A stretch of 64,000 bases of DNA from Oegoconia quadripuncta (taxonomy: Eukaryota; Arthropoda; Insecta; Lepidoptera; Autostichidae): positions 6,947,001 to 7,011,000 of the forward strand of contig OX438748.1 in NCBI GenBank assembly GCA_949316235.1, written 5' to 3'. A model generated the notes under the pieces. The model saw nothing but the letters and a program-made list of their open reading frames with translations. It had not been told where the DNA came from and did not search any database. Numbering within the stretch: position 1 is the first letter of the stretch; every line of letters begins with the position of its first letter. This document shows, in pieces, positions 42,451 through 54,029 of this stretch. A program made the position numbers and the translations under genes.

Positions 42451-43004
42451 GTAGTCGTATTTAATTTCGTAGCTTTATTGTGATTATATCGATTCTTTTG
42501 TATGAAAACATGAAAGTGTTACTAATCCCAAGAATAAGTTGTAAATTCTAAACTTATTTCTATCATGGCAACTGGATTTGACCCAACTCAGATATTACCA
42601 AAATATAGTATAATTTTTAAATGTGCTCGAGCACATTAATCGATATAATTGTAATCGAATAATCGATTACAGTTTGACTGAAAACTAATCACAGTCGTTT
42701 ACCTATAAAGCGTGTTGAATATGACTTAAATAAATGATAAATGTCGGTTGGTAAGTATTATTTATGCCAACCCCTTTTCACTAAGAGTTAGTGAAAATTT
42801 ATCGCTCGGGATTAAAAGTAATTATAATTACGATAGCAATTAATTACTCCTAAATTCTTACACTTCGGTGTTTAGCAGTTTAAGCTCCATGGAGTTTTCA
42901 AATAGAGGTACTTAAACACCTAATAGCCTATATATTGCCATGTCAATTTAAACGTAATAAATAATATAAATCAATATCCTTGGACATTTATACACACACA
43001 TGGA
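42451..43004. other. Unassigned AT-rich sequence
   Basis: No supported feature. Confidence 0.35.
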
Positions 43005-43245
43005 CACACACAGCGCCATTTAAATCCACACTAAGCAACTAGGGTTGTATTATGTATACCGGATGGTTGATATACTACACAAATACATTTTTTTTTGGAA
43101 ATAAATAAATGAAAAACGTCCATAACTGGAGTACACATGTCCGTACTCCGTATACAAACATTTGTGCCTTTAACGGGATTCGAACCCGCGACCTTTTGGT
43201 ATAGCAGTCAACGTTTCTAACCACTACACCAAACAGGTCGTCAAC
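43005..43245 (-). mobile_element. SINE-D', minus strand
   Basis: CACAGCGCCATTTAAATCC to the head AACCACTACACCAAACAGG, with B-box GGGATTCGAACCC. Confidence 0.85.
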
Positions 43246-43316
43246 AACAACAATATTAAAGTTAACTTACTTAAGTGAAAATAATGCTGATATTTGAGGA
43301 TTGAATATTGATTTCA

Positions 43317-43540
43317 CGACTGTTTGGTGTAGTGGATAGTGACCCTGTTAGCGAAACCAACGGTAGCGGATTCCAATCCCGCGAGGGGTAAATATATTTG
43401 TGATGAACACAAATATTTATTGCCGAGTCATGGACGTTTATATAAATATCTATTTACAAACATCCATCATCTAGTATCCATAGCACATGCTTTGCTTAGT
43501 TTGGGACTAGATGATTGATGTAAATGTCCGAAATATTAGA
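43317..43540 (+). mobile_element. SINE-D
   Basis: TTGGTGTAGTGGATAGTGAC, GGATTCCAATCCCGCGAGGG and an end at GGGACTAGATGATTGATG. Only about 70 bp separates it from the opposite-strand SINE-D' to its left. Confidence 0.85.
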
Positions 43541-44390
43541 TATAAAGAATATAAGGCGACTATGGGTCTTCCCATGAGAAAACATCTTAGACTTGCACGA
43601 TTTTACCATCTACTGCAGAGTGAAGCCATAAATGGTGACCGAATTTAAATATTTTATTTCTAGCAATAAATCACAAAAATGAGAAGTTACATAAAGTAAG
43701 TAATATAAGTAGTTACGTATAATTGTCGGTGAATTGGAACAAATTTTTTCGTTATCGTTTTGACACACATACCTCTTATGGCAGCGGTTGTTTAAAATCT
43801 ATTTTAATGGAGGTGTACCTATAAAATAAAGAATATTGTGAATATCTTAGTACTTTTCACAATTGCCATAATTAAAAAAGCAAAACCAAATTCACCCATT
43901 GAAAACGACGCAAATTGTTTCATAATGAGAGACGCTTAAAGCGGCACCACATGTTGGTAAATACCGCGATGTTATATGGAAAAGCAGACGAAATTAGTGC
44001 TTAGTGGTGTCGCGGGACGCGAGGCAGAAGAGAAAATTCCCAATAAGGCTTTTCACGAAGACGACACTGTTGGGCTTCTTCACGTCTCCAGCTTTATGCT
44101 CAGTTGTGCTTTAGAGTAGTTAATTAAGTCAACAGCACCGGTCTAGAAGGCAAGGAACGGCGAAGGGTCCCACTAATTAATTGTAAGGGTTAAAGGTCTC
44201 TGAATAATTAATTATACTCTTAAAAATAAAGTACGGGGAAAATTAAAATGACCCAAAGAGGTATCTAATCGTTGAGTCAAGGACGGTAATTGGAAATTTA
44301 AGCGCTCTTATATTATAAATTGTGTGAGAGTATTCATTAATATTATTAGCGTTATTAGTTACTACAGTATACGTGTACTACTTCACCAGA
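43541..44390. other. Unassigned sequence
   Basis: A short piece near 43555..43600 resembles the AAGGCGACTAAGG-type LINE tail. No gene is supported. Confidence 0.35.
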
Positions 44391-44570
44391 CGACCGGTTG
44401 GTGTAGTGGATCGTGACCCTGTCAGCGAAACCAACTATTGCGGATTGGAATCCCGCGACGGGTAAATGTTTGTGTGATGAATACGAGCATTTATTCCTAG
44501 TTTATATAAATAGATTCTTTATTTAGTTTCCATACTACAAGCTCTGCTTATTTTGGACCGCATGACGTCA
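44391..44570 (+). mobile_element. SINE-D, internally shortened
   Basis: GGTTGGTGTAGTGGATCGTG, GGATTGGAATCCCGCGACGG and TTTGTGTGATGAATACGAGC. Part of the body is deleted. Confidence 0.8.
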
Positions 44571-45013
44571 TCTAACTGTGTTACCACTTTAGACAGAGAA
44601 AACCGACTTACGCCCTATTCGTTTAAAGTTATCACTGACTGACGACAACAAATAGCAGAGTGAATACTTCGTAATATATTGAAGAGGTACAGTTATAATT
44701 TGTGTTTACATAGTCTAAAGCTTCTGTGTTCAATTGGCAATTAGATTTGTTCATTATTATTACAAACTTTGACCGTTGAAGGCATGAAGTTGAGATTCAA
44801 AATGTTTCCTAACGAAAATCCAGAGGAATGTTTCTCTTTCCACATGAGCGGAGATTGAAAAGGGATAATCTTGCCCGAAAATATTCACATGACAAATTTC
44901 CATCTTGTTTGTGTAAAAGCTTCATTTAGAAAAGCCTTTTTGTCGGCGGTGTTAGGACAATGAAGTGGTTTCGAATGTTTTGCACACCCAGAGCAATGAG
45001 CAATGTCTTTTCT
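44571..45013. other. Unassigned sequence
   Basis: No supported feature. Confidence 0.35.
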
Positions 45014-45470
45014 AGGGTTTCGTAGTCAACCAGGAACCATTATAGTTTCGCATTTAAAAAAAATGTGCGCCTGTGTGTCTGTCTGTCCGAGGCTTAGCTC
45101 CCCTGAGCCTCTGCTCTTAGTACTAGAAATTTGTAATTTGGCATAAGTCTACACAAATTACGACAAAGGGGTATAATAACTTTTTAGGCTACCTCCGCTA
45201 CACGTCAAGTTGGGACGATTTTTTATTTTTGTACCCCCTCGTGTGGGATATCGTTGGATAGGTCGTTCAGAAAGATTAGAAGTTATCTTAAACAGTTTTT
45301 CGATTTAGGGATCTTAAGCTTAATAATTCTTAAGCTATAAAGTGCTAATTTTTGTATTATTGGTCAAACAACAAAATGCCCCCTTCTAAGTCCGCATATT
45401 GTGAGCGCAAGTACGGAACCCTACACGGCGCGTGGCCCGACACGCACTTGGCCGTTTGTTCGACCACTTT
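45014..45470 (+). mobile_element. Repeat H, long copy
   Basis: AGGGTTTCGTAGTCAACCAG, a TGTCTGTCTGTCCG stretch, GTAATTTGGCAT and the end ACGGCGCGTGGCCCGACACG match 33702..33972, with about 190 bp more interior. Confidence 0.65.
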
Positions 45471-45529
45471 TCTTCTTATCGTTTGCGGTTATTGCACTAT
45501 TTTTACGCTCACTATAGCACTAATCACAC

Positions 45530-45717
45530 AATCTTATCTTATCTAAATCTGCCGCCAAGCAGCAATGTTAATAGCAGTGTTGTGTTCCGGTTGTCAGAGA
45601 TAAGATAGCCAGTTGGGGTTTACGGGTCAGTACGCTTCCACCTTCGACCTCATCTTCACTTAACATCAGGTGTGATTGAGGTTAAGTACGTAACCGTTGT
45701 GCATAAAAAAAAAATAA
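45530..45717 (+). mobile_element. SINE-A, 3' two thirds
   Basis: TCTTATCTAAATCTGCCGCC, GTTCCGGTTGTCAGAGATAA and the full tail with poly-A. Confidence 0.85.
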
Positions 45718-46069
45718 GTGCAAATAAAAAAACTTATTCGAGGATAGTCAATAGGTAATCACTTAAATTGAAAATTTAAAAAATCCCCAAACTAAATTAC
45801 TTTTATTTCATCGTCTAGTATAACAAAGCAACTGTGTTAAAAGTTAAATATCGTCAAGACGGCTTAACCGATTGTTAAATATAGCTAGGAACCTTCTCTT
45901 AGTTTAATCAGTATGTATGTACTATTGTAATATATCATATTTGTGTGATATATTTATTATTCATATTTAGTACAGGGATTGACATGTGTGTATTTTGTTT
46001 GTAATTTTGCTTTACGCTACATAGCAGTAGTGTATGTATTATGTATCAAGCTCCTTTGCCACGGTTGTC
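45718..46069. other. Repeat G-like scrap and unassigned sequence
   Basis: 45820..45875 is the inverse of the CAGTTGCTTT-type repeat G end at 34895. Nothing else is supported. Confidence 0.35.
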
Positions 46070-46170
46070 TGGACTATATCGCTACAAGCGATAAGACCGC
46101 CTTTGAACACCTGTTAATAATTTATCACTGTGTCTATTTTTAAGTTGTGTACAATAAAGAATTTTTCTTC
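46070..46170 (+). mobile_element. LINE 3' tail
   Basis: ACAAGCGATAAGACCGCCTT and TTGTGTACAATAAAGAATTT match 32524..32640 on the opposite strand. Confidence 0.6.
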
Positions 46171-46701
46171 TTGTTCTCCTCCAAAACATTTCTCATCGGT
46201 GTTTTACACCTAAACTGAACACAATCGGGAGCGTTTCAACTTTAGGACCACTTTGGCAATACTGATAATGTAAAAATGTTTCATTTGTCTCAAATCTTTG
46301 ATGGCCGCTGAATTATTTACATCAGGTTATTTTATAACCAATAACAATTATATAAATAAGTATAAGTAGTGGTATGGCGGGCACAACCACTAGCTTGGTG
46401 CTATCCTCCGTTTACAGCACAGTCCCTCTCATCAGTGAGATATTAAATTCCCCTTGGCTCATTGATCCAGAGCTACCGTGCCTGTAGGACGCCAGATCTG
46501 CCTGAAGTGTCTCATATCTAGAAGAGGATTGCCTTTCGGAATTGTTAAACCAGAGCTTGTGGGTTTCTTGCGCCGCTTCTTTTCCCACAGATGATTTCCC
46601 TTTCCGAAGCGGTGGTAGCTTGGGCATACTGACTGACCGAAAAATGCTTAGCCCTATTTTTATTTCCAATAGATTAATTGAAATAAATGCTTGAAGTTTG
46701 A
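46171..46701. other. Unassigned sequence with a 110-codon minus frame
   Basis: The minus frame at 46412..46744 has no recognised domain, and its start lies inside the plus-strand retroelement fragment below. It is probably a chance frame. Confidence 0.35.
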
Positions 46702-46875
46702 AGCTTGGATAAGCCGGCTTTAAGTACAATCGACCGGGAGCCATTGGCGAATTGTGCAGACGACACTGACCGTGCCCGACTACTGGCGGTCTCGGAAAAA
46801 GAATCTACATGCTCTTCCTTCTCAGAATCTAGGCACGATCTTCGATCCTAATGCCCAACACATTTCAATTTTCTT
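46702..46875 (+). pseudogene. Truncated retroelement fragment (endonuclease-domain family)
   Basis: Plus-strand codons give KPALSTIDREPLANCADDTD and then RARLLAVSEKES, matching the start of the fragment at 16610..17402. After a small deletion the similarity shifts frame (HALPSQNLGTIFDPNAQHIS) and then ends. It lacks the Cys/His and endonuclease part. Confidence 0.75.
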
Positions 46876-47436
46876 TACCTTTTCCAGGCATTACAAAGGC
46901 CAAATATACCGCATATTATTCGTTATGCAAATGTTTGACAACAGGTGCAATTCGAAACATTGCTCAATAAATATTTAACAATGATGTAACAGGTTGTGAC
47001 GGCAGCAGGGAGGTAATATATTTATCAAACTCTCACATAATAAAGAAGTGTTCATAAATTTTATATATGACAACAGAACAAAACCTAAGGGAGTTCTTCC
47101 TAAAGCAATCGCGTATAATATATCGTTGTTTTTTTTGGAACTACTGTAGACGAATTATTTCTTCTTTTCTATAAAGACTTAATACTCACATGACTTAATT
47201 TGATTAAATTACACATGTGTAAATATGACTTTTCTTTTTTTTCTTATAGATATTAATGGTTTTCTGAAATTAATTTCACCATGTACTTACTTATAAAAAG
47301 TTGTAAGTTTTCCAAACGAATAAAATAAACAAGATAATGTTATGAAAATTCAACAGAGAGCAGTTGAGGAGTCATGTACTGAGCAAAGCTCGCAAGTTTT
47401 ACATTGAAAATGAAACTAATTTCTATATTGCAAATT
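46876..47436. other. Unassigned AT-rich sequence
   Basis: No supported feature. Confidence 0.35.
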
Positions 47437-47592
47437 GCCGATGACCGTTTGGTGTAGTGGTTAAAAACTCTGACCACTATGTCTAGAGGTCGCAGGTTCG
47501 ATTCCTGCCAGGGACGTATTTTTACGTATGCCACTGATTCGAACTCGCAAGCTCTAGATCTAGTCCCTGACTCTAACCACTACACCAAACAT
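47437..47592. mobile_element. Two SINE-D' heads in inverted orientation
   Basis: A plus-strand head (TTTGGTGTAGTGGTTAAAAA, GGTTCGATTCC) is followed at about 47527 by a minus-strand head ending AACCACTACACCAAACA. Neither carries the SINE body. Confidence 0.7.
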
Positions 47593-48026
47593 ATTCATGG
47601 CTATTAATTATTTATTTATATATAAATTATTAATCCATCTCTAGAGCACGACTAGCCGCATCAAAGGACTCGATTACAAAAAGACTCGCTAAGCTCAATG
47701 TTTTTGAGCAATGGGGCGTGCCTTGCAATTTGATTCTTATTTGAAAGACTCGGCAGACAGTTTTTAGTAATATAAGCATGATCTGTGAGGGGCAGTTGTA
47801 ACACGGGGGTGTGGAGCTCTCAAAAATCAATGGCAACAATGTAACCCAGCGTAGGGTAAATGAAATTATGGCGCTATATGATGGCCTAATTGCCGCTATA
47901 ATGAATTTAACAAAACATTCTTGTAGCTTATTGTAAAAAATGATACATTATCTAATTTTAATAAATGTATCCGGATATACCTTCTAATTTGAATATTTTA
48001 ATTTTAGGAGCGTGGTAAATTAAATT
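47593..48026. other. Unassigned sequence
   Basis: No supported feature. Confidence 0.3.
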
Positions 48027-48724
48027 TACAGGGTGAATTTGAATTCAGGTAATTCTCATTAACTGGTGGCGCCACTCTTGATTACGATCAACGTTCCCAA
48101 AGGTACCATAGTCGAATTCAAACAAAAAATTTTCGATTACCTATACAAATACAAACATATTTTGTACATATTTATAGATCTATGATTTTGACATTTTCAT
48201 TTGGCTTATGATTGTTTGGTTTCTTAAATTTCACTTTCAATTCTATGTAATTTAGACATATTAACATAACGACTCGTAATCACTGAGGATTTGATTTGTT
48301 TTTATTGATATTGATATAATAATATTATTAATTAATAATTTAATAGCACCAATTTTTTTGTAAATATATTGTAATTTAATTAAAACATTACCCATTCAAT
48401 TTTCAGTAACACAATAAGAATCTTTAATTGGCATAAGTTTAGTATTAGTTTTCTGTATAAGAATTTGTAATAATGCTGTTGATTCTATGTAAATAAATAA
48501 AATAAATAAATAAAAAGTAAATCATTCTTAAACCAATCTTAATTCATCTGGTGACTTCACTTCTGATTACGAACAACTTTCCACTAGGAACCATAGCAAT
48601 CCAACCGAAAATTGTTGGACTTCCATACTAAAGGTGGTTTCATAATTGTTTACATTGTATGGGTAATCGAACATTTTTTGATCGAATTCGACAATGGGTC
48701 TTTGGGGAAAGTTGATCGTTATCA

Positions 48725-48739
48725 GGAGTGGAGTCACCA
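48725..48739. repeat. Target-site duplication of R1-like LINE (left)
   Basis: GGAGTGGAGTCACCA is repeated exactly at 50076..50090. It is native to the arm of the surrounding element, which continues after the right copy. Confidence 0.8.
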
Positions 48740-50075
48740 ATCCCACCTCCACACTCCTCCCACTGTAACTCCTATAAGCTAGGATCGACAGTGGTACTCG
48801 ACACGGCGCCTACTGAAGGTAGACGGTGCCCTACGTGACTCTATTGCTACCCTGGACCCCAGACTAATTAAAGAAAGAAATAGGGTGTGTAAGTAAGAAA
48901 AAGGTTTCCCACTTCCCCCCTTGGCAAATGGGAGTGTAGCCAATGAAATGCAACATAGCACTAGGGCCATCCCTATGGGGAAGGAGGGCGAGTGAAGCTC
49001 GGCCTCCTGCTTTCGTATACACCACGGACTGCGCCTAGATGCAGTGAGCGTGGCGGTAGCAGTTAAGGCTACCGCGAGTAATAGTGCCAGTAATACGAAT
49101 GGCAAAAACGCTTGAAAGCTCGGAAGTTGTGTCTGTTTAAAACCAGATCGCCGTAGAATACCGGACGGATTTCTGAATTTAGGTCGTCAAGCATGAGTTC
49201 GCGCTCCTTACTCCAATTTTCGCATTCCCATAAGATATGATGAGCCGATTGCTCTCCATCTCCACATTCACAATCAGGAGATTCGGCCAGAGCCATCGAG
49301 AACAGTTTACTTTTAAAGTTTCCATGACCCGTTAGGAACTGAGACGTGCAATGGTCAATATCTAACCACCCCTTTACCATGCGGTCCCTTGTGTCAGGGA
49401 AGAACCTGTACAACTGTCTCCCCTTCTCTGAGCAGTCCCACCTGGTCTGCCAATCGGTCATAAGTTGGTCCTCCACTTCAGTACAAGTCCCGCAAAACAG
49501 ACGAGACACACGGGACTTGTCGCCTATGTTAAAGTCGGTCCACGCTAGACCACGAGAACGGAAGTGGTTGGCGGCGCGCGCTTGAATTTCCAGGTCAATT
49601 GGCCATACCCCTGCCAATACTGGGAGAGCCTCTGTACTGGTGGTTCGGTAGGCTTTGCAGAGGAATAGCAATGCTATCCTCTGACTCTGGAGTAAGCGAC
49701 GACGAACGGCAACCATAGTAGCCCTGTCCACCCAGGACGGCGCCCCATAGCACATACTGGCAACATAGGTGGCCTTGTATATGATGCGGAGAGTATTAAA
49801 TTCAAGCCCCCATGTCGCCTTGGAAACCCTAGAAAAAGCATAGAAATTTGATTTGGCGCGATCGCCAACAACACGAGTGTGTTCGGTAAATGCAAAGTTA
49901 CGTTCCAGGATGACACCAAGGTATGTGACATGAGGTTTACTTTTAATTGAGACGCCTTTGAAGCGGATGCGGGGTGGTTGCTTGAGGTCACCCTTGAGTA
50001 GTAGTTGCAAGGTCTTATGGGGAGCGAAATCCAGCTTGTTCCTCTGTCCCCAATCCCCGATCAATTCCAAAGTGT
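48740..50075 (-). mobile_element. 5'-truncated R1-like non-LTR retrotransposon
   Basis: Bounded by the 15-bp duplication, 1336 bp long. It contains the 3' part of ORF2 and a roughly 330-bp 3' UTR without a long poly-A. The clade is judged from the C-terminal zinc-finger region of ORF2. Confidence 0.8.
49069..50075 (-). CDS. R1-like ORF2, C-terminal third, open
   Basis: About 335 element-derived codons are open to the stop at 49069; the extra ~24 codons upstream to 50148 come from the SINE and the duplicated target. RT-terminal motifs such as KTLQLLLKG and VTYLGVILERN (residues 75-85 of the open frame) are followed by a long linker, FLTGHGNFKSKL (271-282) and the zinc-finger motif CECGDGEQSAHHILWEC (293-309), which is typical of R1-clade insect elements. 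The RT core with the YxDD box is absent, so the fragment cannot act alone. The frame is unbroken, which suggests a fairly recent 5'-truncated insertion. Confidence 0.82.
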
Positions 50076-50090
50076 GGAGTGGAGTCACCA
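50076..50090. repeat. Target-site duplication of R1-like LINE (right)
   Basis: Exact repeat of 48725..48739. Confidence 0.8.
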
Positions 50091-50111
50091 GTAAACAGGA
50101 ATTACATGTAA

Positions 50112-50322
50112 TTTTTTTTATGCACAACGGGTTAGCACTTGACCTCAATCACACCTGATGTTAAGTGATAATGAGGCCGAAGGTGGAAGCGTACTGACCC
50201 GGAAACCCCAACATATTATTGGGGCGACTGGTTATCTTATCTCTGACAACCGGAACACAACCATGCTATTATAGCATTGCTGTTTGGCGGCAGATTTAGA
50301 TAAGATGGTGGTAGCTAGCGTG
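50112..50322 (-). mobile_element. SINE-A in the right arm of the composite
   Basis: Poly-T, TATGCACAACGGGTTAGCAC through GATAAGATGGTGGTAGCTAGC. It lacks the tRNA-like head. The right arm of the host element resumes directly after it. Confidence 0.85.
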
Positions 50323-50340
50323 TATTAAATTCACCCTGTA

Positions 50341-50699
50341 TGTACTCGTAATTGAGCTTAGATCTTAATTACTATGACCAAAAGGTAAATATCGTGTCGT
50401 ACCAAGAACTAATTATTAATTCTGTGGCCAAGAGGTTACATCGAGGGCGTGGTCATTACTCCACCGACAAGGGCATAGCTCTTAAATTGAAGAAAAGATA
50501 TACTCGTAACTTACCTAAAAAACAATTTTATTAAAACTCCTGGAAATATTTATGATATATAAACATTCTGGCATCCCAGGTTTCTAGGTACTACTATTTA
50601 TTATGAGTCTGTGGTTACAATTACTTTAGGTAATAGGTAACTACCTATTACGACATTCACTATTATAATATTATGGTAAGGTGTTATGTGGGGCTAACC
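50341..50699. other. Unassigned sequence
   Basis: The 60-codon frame at 50352..50534 is rich in Lys and Arg but unrecognised. Confidence 0.3.
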
Positions 50700-50960
50700 G
50701 GTTGGTATAATAATTTCATTTTAGTGCTGTGTGGTTTCGGCACATAAAAATAATAGAATCAACCCGTCTATTTCGTGGGTATCTTAAAATGCGACTAAGG
50801 TGTTTTCCACCAAAAAACATCTACAGACTTGCACGTTATAACGGCGATGGGTTCACCCCCTGTTATATGTGCATTTCTGTTTCGAAAGGTGAACCGTGGA
50901 AGTTATTTCAAGCATTAAACTCTTAATGTTTGGTACACCTAAACACTAATGTTTGGGATA
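50700..50960 (+). mobile_element. LINE-type 3' region (GTGTGGTTTCGGCAC family)
   Basis: GTGCTGTGTGGTTTCGGCAC, AATCAACCCGTCTATTTCG and a GCGACTAAGG-type block, then GCGATGGGTTC. The first part recurs at 56808..56930. This is a common lepidopteran LINE/SINE 3' segment. Confidence 0.6.
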
Positions 50961-51534
50961 TCTCTCACATCCCATTTAGGACATGGGTCGTGACGATATT
51001 TTGTGTTCATTTATTATTATTTGATTGATTCGCCTATCGATCGACATATCCACAAAGAAACCCTTGAAAGAATTAATGATACCATTCAGATAAACCACTT
51101 GCGTTAAATGCTAACTATCTTCGAAACGGCGGATCCGCTTTCATCAAACATGTCTGAGAACCACCTCGCAACCACCAGTTTTCTATAATAAAAACAGTGT
51201 TCAAATCGGTTCATCCGTTTTGACGATACAATGCCAGAGACATACAGACAGACAGACAGATCATACAGACAGACATTTTTTTCTGTCATCGGAAATTTCC
51301 GCCCAAGGGACGACGAAAGGGTTATGCTAGGGTCCAACGAGCTAAAACACCACGGTGTTCCTCTCGCTGCCTCATGACCACCTCTTTTCCACCTCTGCAG
51401 CTACGCTAGCGGATGTTGGCCTTTGGACCCGTCTCATTGAGACACAATTAGTCTCCATCCATCATTCAGTGGCGCGTCGGAGCTATTGATTGATATTGGT
51501 GGTTACCTCGATGCGTTTTGGATTATGCTATCAT
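50961..51534. other. Repeat G-like segment and unassigned sequence
   Basis: 51180..51300 (TTCAAATCGGTTCATCCGTTTT, a CAGACAGACAGACAG run) matches repeat G-type sequence. Nothing else is supported. Confidence 0.4.
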
Positions 51535-52045
51535 CATCTCCATCATCATCTCCATCATCATCTCCATCATCATCTCAGGGCGTAAATATCCCACTGCAGG
51601 GATATAGGCCTTCCCTATAATGAGGGAGTATGGGCCATAGTTCACCACACTGGCCTAATGCGGGTTGGGGACTTCACTTGCCTTAGAATTATTTCTCAGG
51701 CATGCAGGTTTCCTCACGATGTTTTCCTTCACCGTTTAACCGGGAGCGTCGGTGGCTTAGCGGTTAAGACGCGGTCTCCCAATTTGGAAGGTCCGGGTTC
51801 GATTCCCAGGCAGGCCATGTACCAATGAGTTGTAAATTTAATTATTTATGTGCATTTATCCGACTGCTAGTGTAATAACACCCAATAATTGAAGGCAGTT
51901 GTTAAGTTAAGTCTGTGGGCGGTTTAAAAACTCACTGTCAGGTGACCACTTGTCTGACAAATCCACCAAATAGTTCTAGGCCCGCGTGGTTGATTATGGC
52001 CCATACCCCGCTCCCAGTGAGAAGAGGCTGTCATCTACTGTCATC
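51535..52045. mobile_element. SINE-C with inverted second half, preceded by CATCATCTC repeats
   Basis: About four 12-bp units of CATCATCTC type lead into CCCACTGCAGGGATATAGG and TTTCCTCACGATGTTTTCC. A tRNA-like head on plus (GGTGGCTTAGCGGTTAAGAC, GGTTCGATTCCC) then opens a second copy running the other way and ending in repeat B (GGCCCATACCCCGCTCCC near 52000). Confidence 0.7.
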
Positions 52046-52411
52046 ATTACTAGTCTATTTTTCATGACTTCAACAAACAGTTTATTTCGAAGAACAACGC
52101 TAATTTTCCTAATTAAAACGGTCCGTGTCGACTGTTTACTAATAAAATACTTAGCCGTAATTTTGAATTCAGGTGCCCTTTGATGTCGACAAATATTAAT
52201 TATTCTGTTATGAATTAATGTGTGTCACAGATTCACGGGCTACTTTTGTTTACACTTCGAATTCGTGTATGTCGCATCCGGTCATGATCACGTACTCCAA
52301 TGGACTTATTATTTTCAACATATTAAGACAAGATTGTTGCCTATACTTAACTTAATGTTATCCGATAATACACACAAAGTTTAGCTAAATTTGGATTTGC
52401 CGGATTTGGAA
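52046..52411. other. Unassigned sequence
   Basis: No supported feature. Confidence 0.3.
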
Positions 52412-52517
52412 AGTATCAGTAGTTCGATGATCTGTAATCATTTGCATCATCGGACTGATGAGACTAAAAAGTATCATCAGGTCGATAATCGGACTAAATC
52501 ATCCAACTACTGATACT
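52412..52517. repeat. 106-bp inverted-repeat segment
   Basis: AGTATCAGTAGTT (52412..52424) is exactly inverted at 52505..52517. The interior has smaller TCATCGGACTGATGA-type pairings. Confidence 0.6.
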
Positions 52518-52540
52518 AGAGGAGCTTTTAGGCGTATCCG

Positions 52541-52980
52541 AGTGCAGGTCAGAGTGATTTTTTTTACTTATTCTGTATTTTAAAAGAAATCTTAATTTAT
52601 CATATGATTATATTCCCCCACTGTCCGGAATAAGCTGTTTCGAAGATATTTAGCTTTCAGCAAAGTTACTTTACTCTATCTAGATGATATAACCATTTAT
52701 TAAATTATCCATTTATAAATACAATGTTCGTCGACGTGTTAATTAAATAATGAATAACTTCTATAAATTTTAAACTTAGAAAACCCCCGAGGAAACAAGC
52801 GATTAAAACAAATCGGCTGACGCCATTTTGATAAAATATATCTAAGAAGTAAGAAAGCCTGATTTCAAATAAAAAAACCGCATCCAAATCGGTTCACCCA
52901 TTTAAAAGCTACGTTGTCACAGATAGAAACACAGACATTTACCGGTCAAATTCATAATACCCTTTTTGCGTCGGGGGTAT
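52541..52980. mobile_element. Repeat G
   Basis: Contains AAGCTGTTTCGAAGATATTTAG and, further on, AAATCGGTTCACCCATTTAAA and TTGCGTCGGGGGTATA. These blocks recur in pieces at 58935..59165 and 62745..62998. Confidence 0.5.
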
Positions 52981-54029
52981 ACATTGCTTGGGGCTAAGTA
53001 TTGCAAGGAGACATAATTCTGTGATAATTACAAGTAATCTAACGTATTCACAGGCATTTTAAAATAGGAATTGATCCGCGATAATGTTCTTCTTCTTGCT
53101 TGCGAGTTAGTGGCTTCTTGAATTCATAAAGGAGTTTACTTGTTTGATTTGTGATGGTTTTTGCTAAAGAGTTGTGCTCCTCCAAAAATCAGTATTGATC
53201 TTCCATAACTCTAATAAAAAATTTACATAACTTTGGCTTATAGATTTTGTGTAATAGTTTTTACAATGATGCTGTTGATTCTGTTATTTAAAAATAAAAA
53301 TAAAACGTAACGATAACTCCACTCCGAAAGATAGAATAGTAATTTTCTGCAATTTCACATTCGGTGCACTTCAACAGTTTTGAGCTTATTTAAGCCGGAT
53401 TAGTCTCTGAACTTAATTTCATTTGCTCGAGGCGATCAGAGGCCCAGTTTGTGAAGTTTCTAGCTTTTTTAACACAATAAGTGTCACCATTTTAAGCACT
53501 GTGTTTGAGACATGACTATTGTTTCAAAACTCGCTCTCGTTTCTAAATAATCAAAGCTTTCAACCAAAATTATATAATATTTTCTTCGCTTTTATTGAAA
53601 CAGAAATTATGAGAACATTTCATGTAGGGAGTACTATTTAGGCACTATTTTATGACGTATAATCATAACGATAACTTCAGCCGTTCTGGTTGAGGTTGAC
53701 GTAAAGTGACGTCAAGTTAACGGTTTCAGGGAAAAATATAGTAGCACTATTTTTGTAACTACTAAGAATTGGTATAATATAAATCACCGAAGCTAACTCT
53801 ATAGACATACTTGTAATATGTTTAGTGAAATACGTAAAAGGAAGAAATAGTAACTATTATTATTAATAATATTTTTTTCGAGCTCTCGATAAACCAAACA
53901 CCGAAGGAATGTCAAACATACCAATAATTATAAGATATCAACAAAACATATTGAAAAAAAAGGAAAAAAAGTATGTTTCTGGAACATACGTTCACGTCAC
54001 GGGTAGAACACATATTCCAGGTCACTGCT
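52981..54029. other. Unassigned AT-rich sequence
   Basis: No supported feature. Confidence 0.35.

Larger units (their letters stand above)
48027..50340. mobile_element. Nested composite: inverted-repeat DNA element with LINE and SINE inside
   Basis: The outer ends are the exact inverted 14-mers TACAGGGTGAATTT (48027..48040) and its complement (50327..50340), giving TA at each tip. The left arm continues through TGGTGGCGCCACTC and GATTACGATCAACG. The right arm is found in pieces: 48640..48739, 50091..50111 and 50323..50340. The breaks coincide with an R1-like LINE and a SINE-A. A third arm-like copy lies at 48552..48600, so the host element itself may be rearranged. Confidence 0.75.

Noticed and set aside
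46412..46744. 110-codon minus-strand frame
   Set aside because: Its N-terminal codons are antisense to a recognised plus-strand retroelement fragment, and the rest has no domain.
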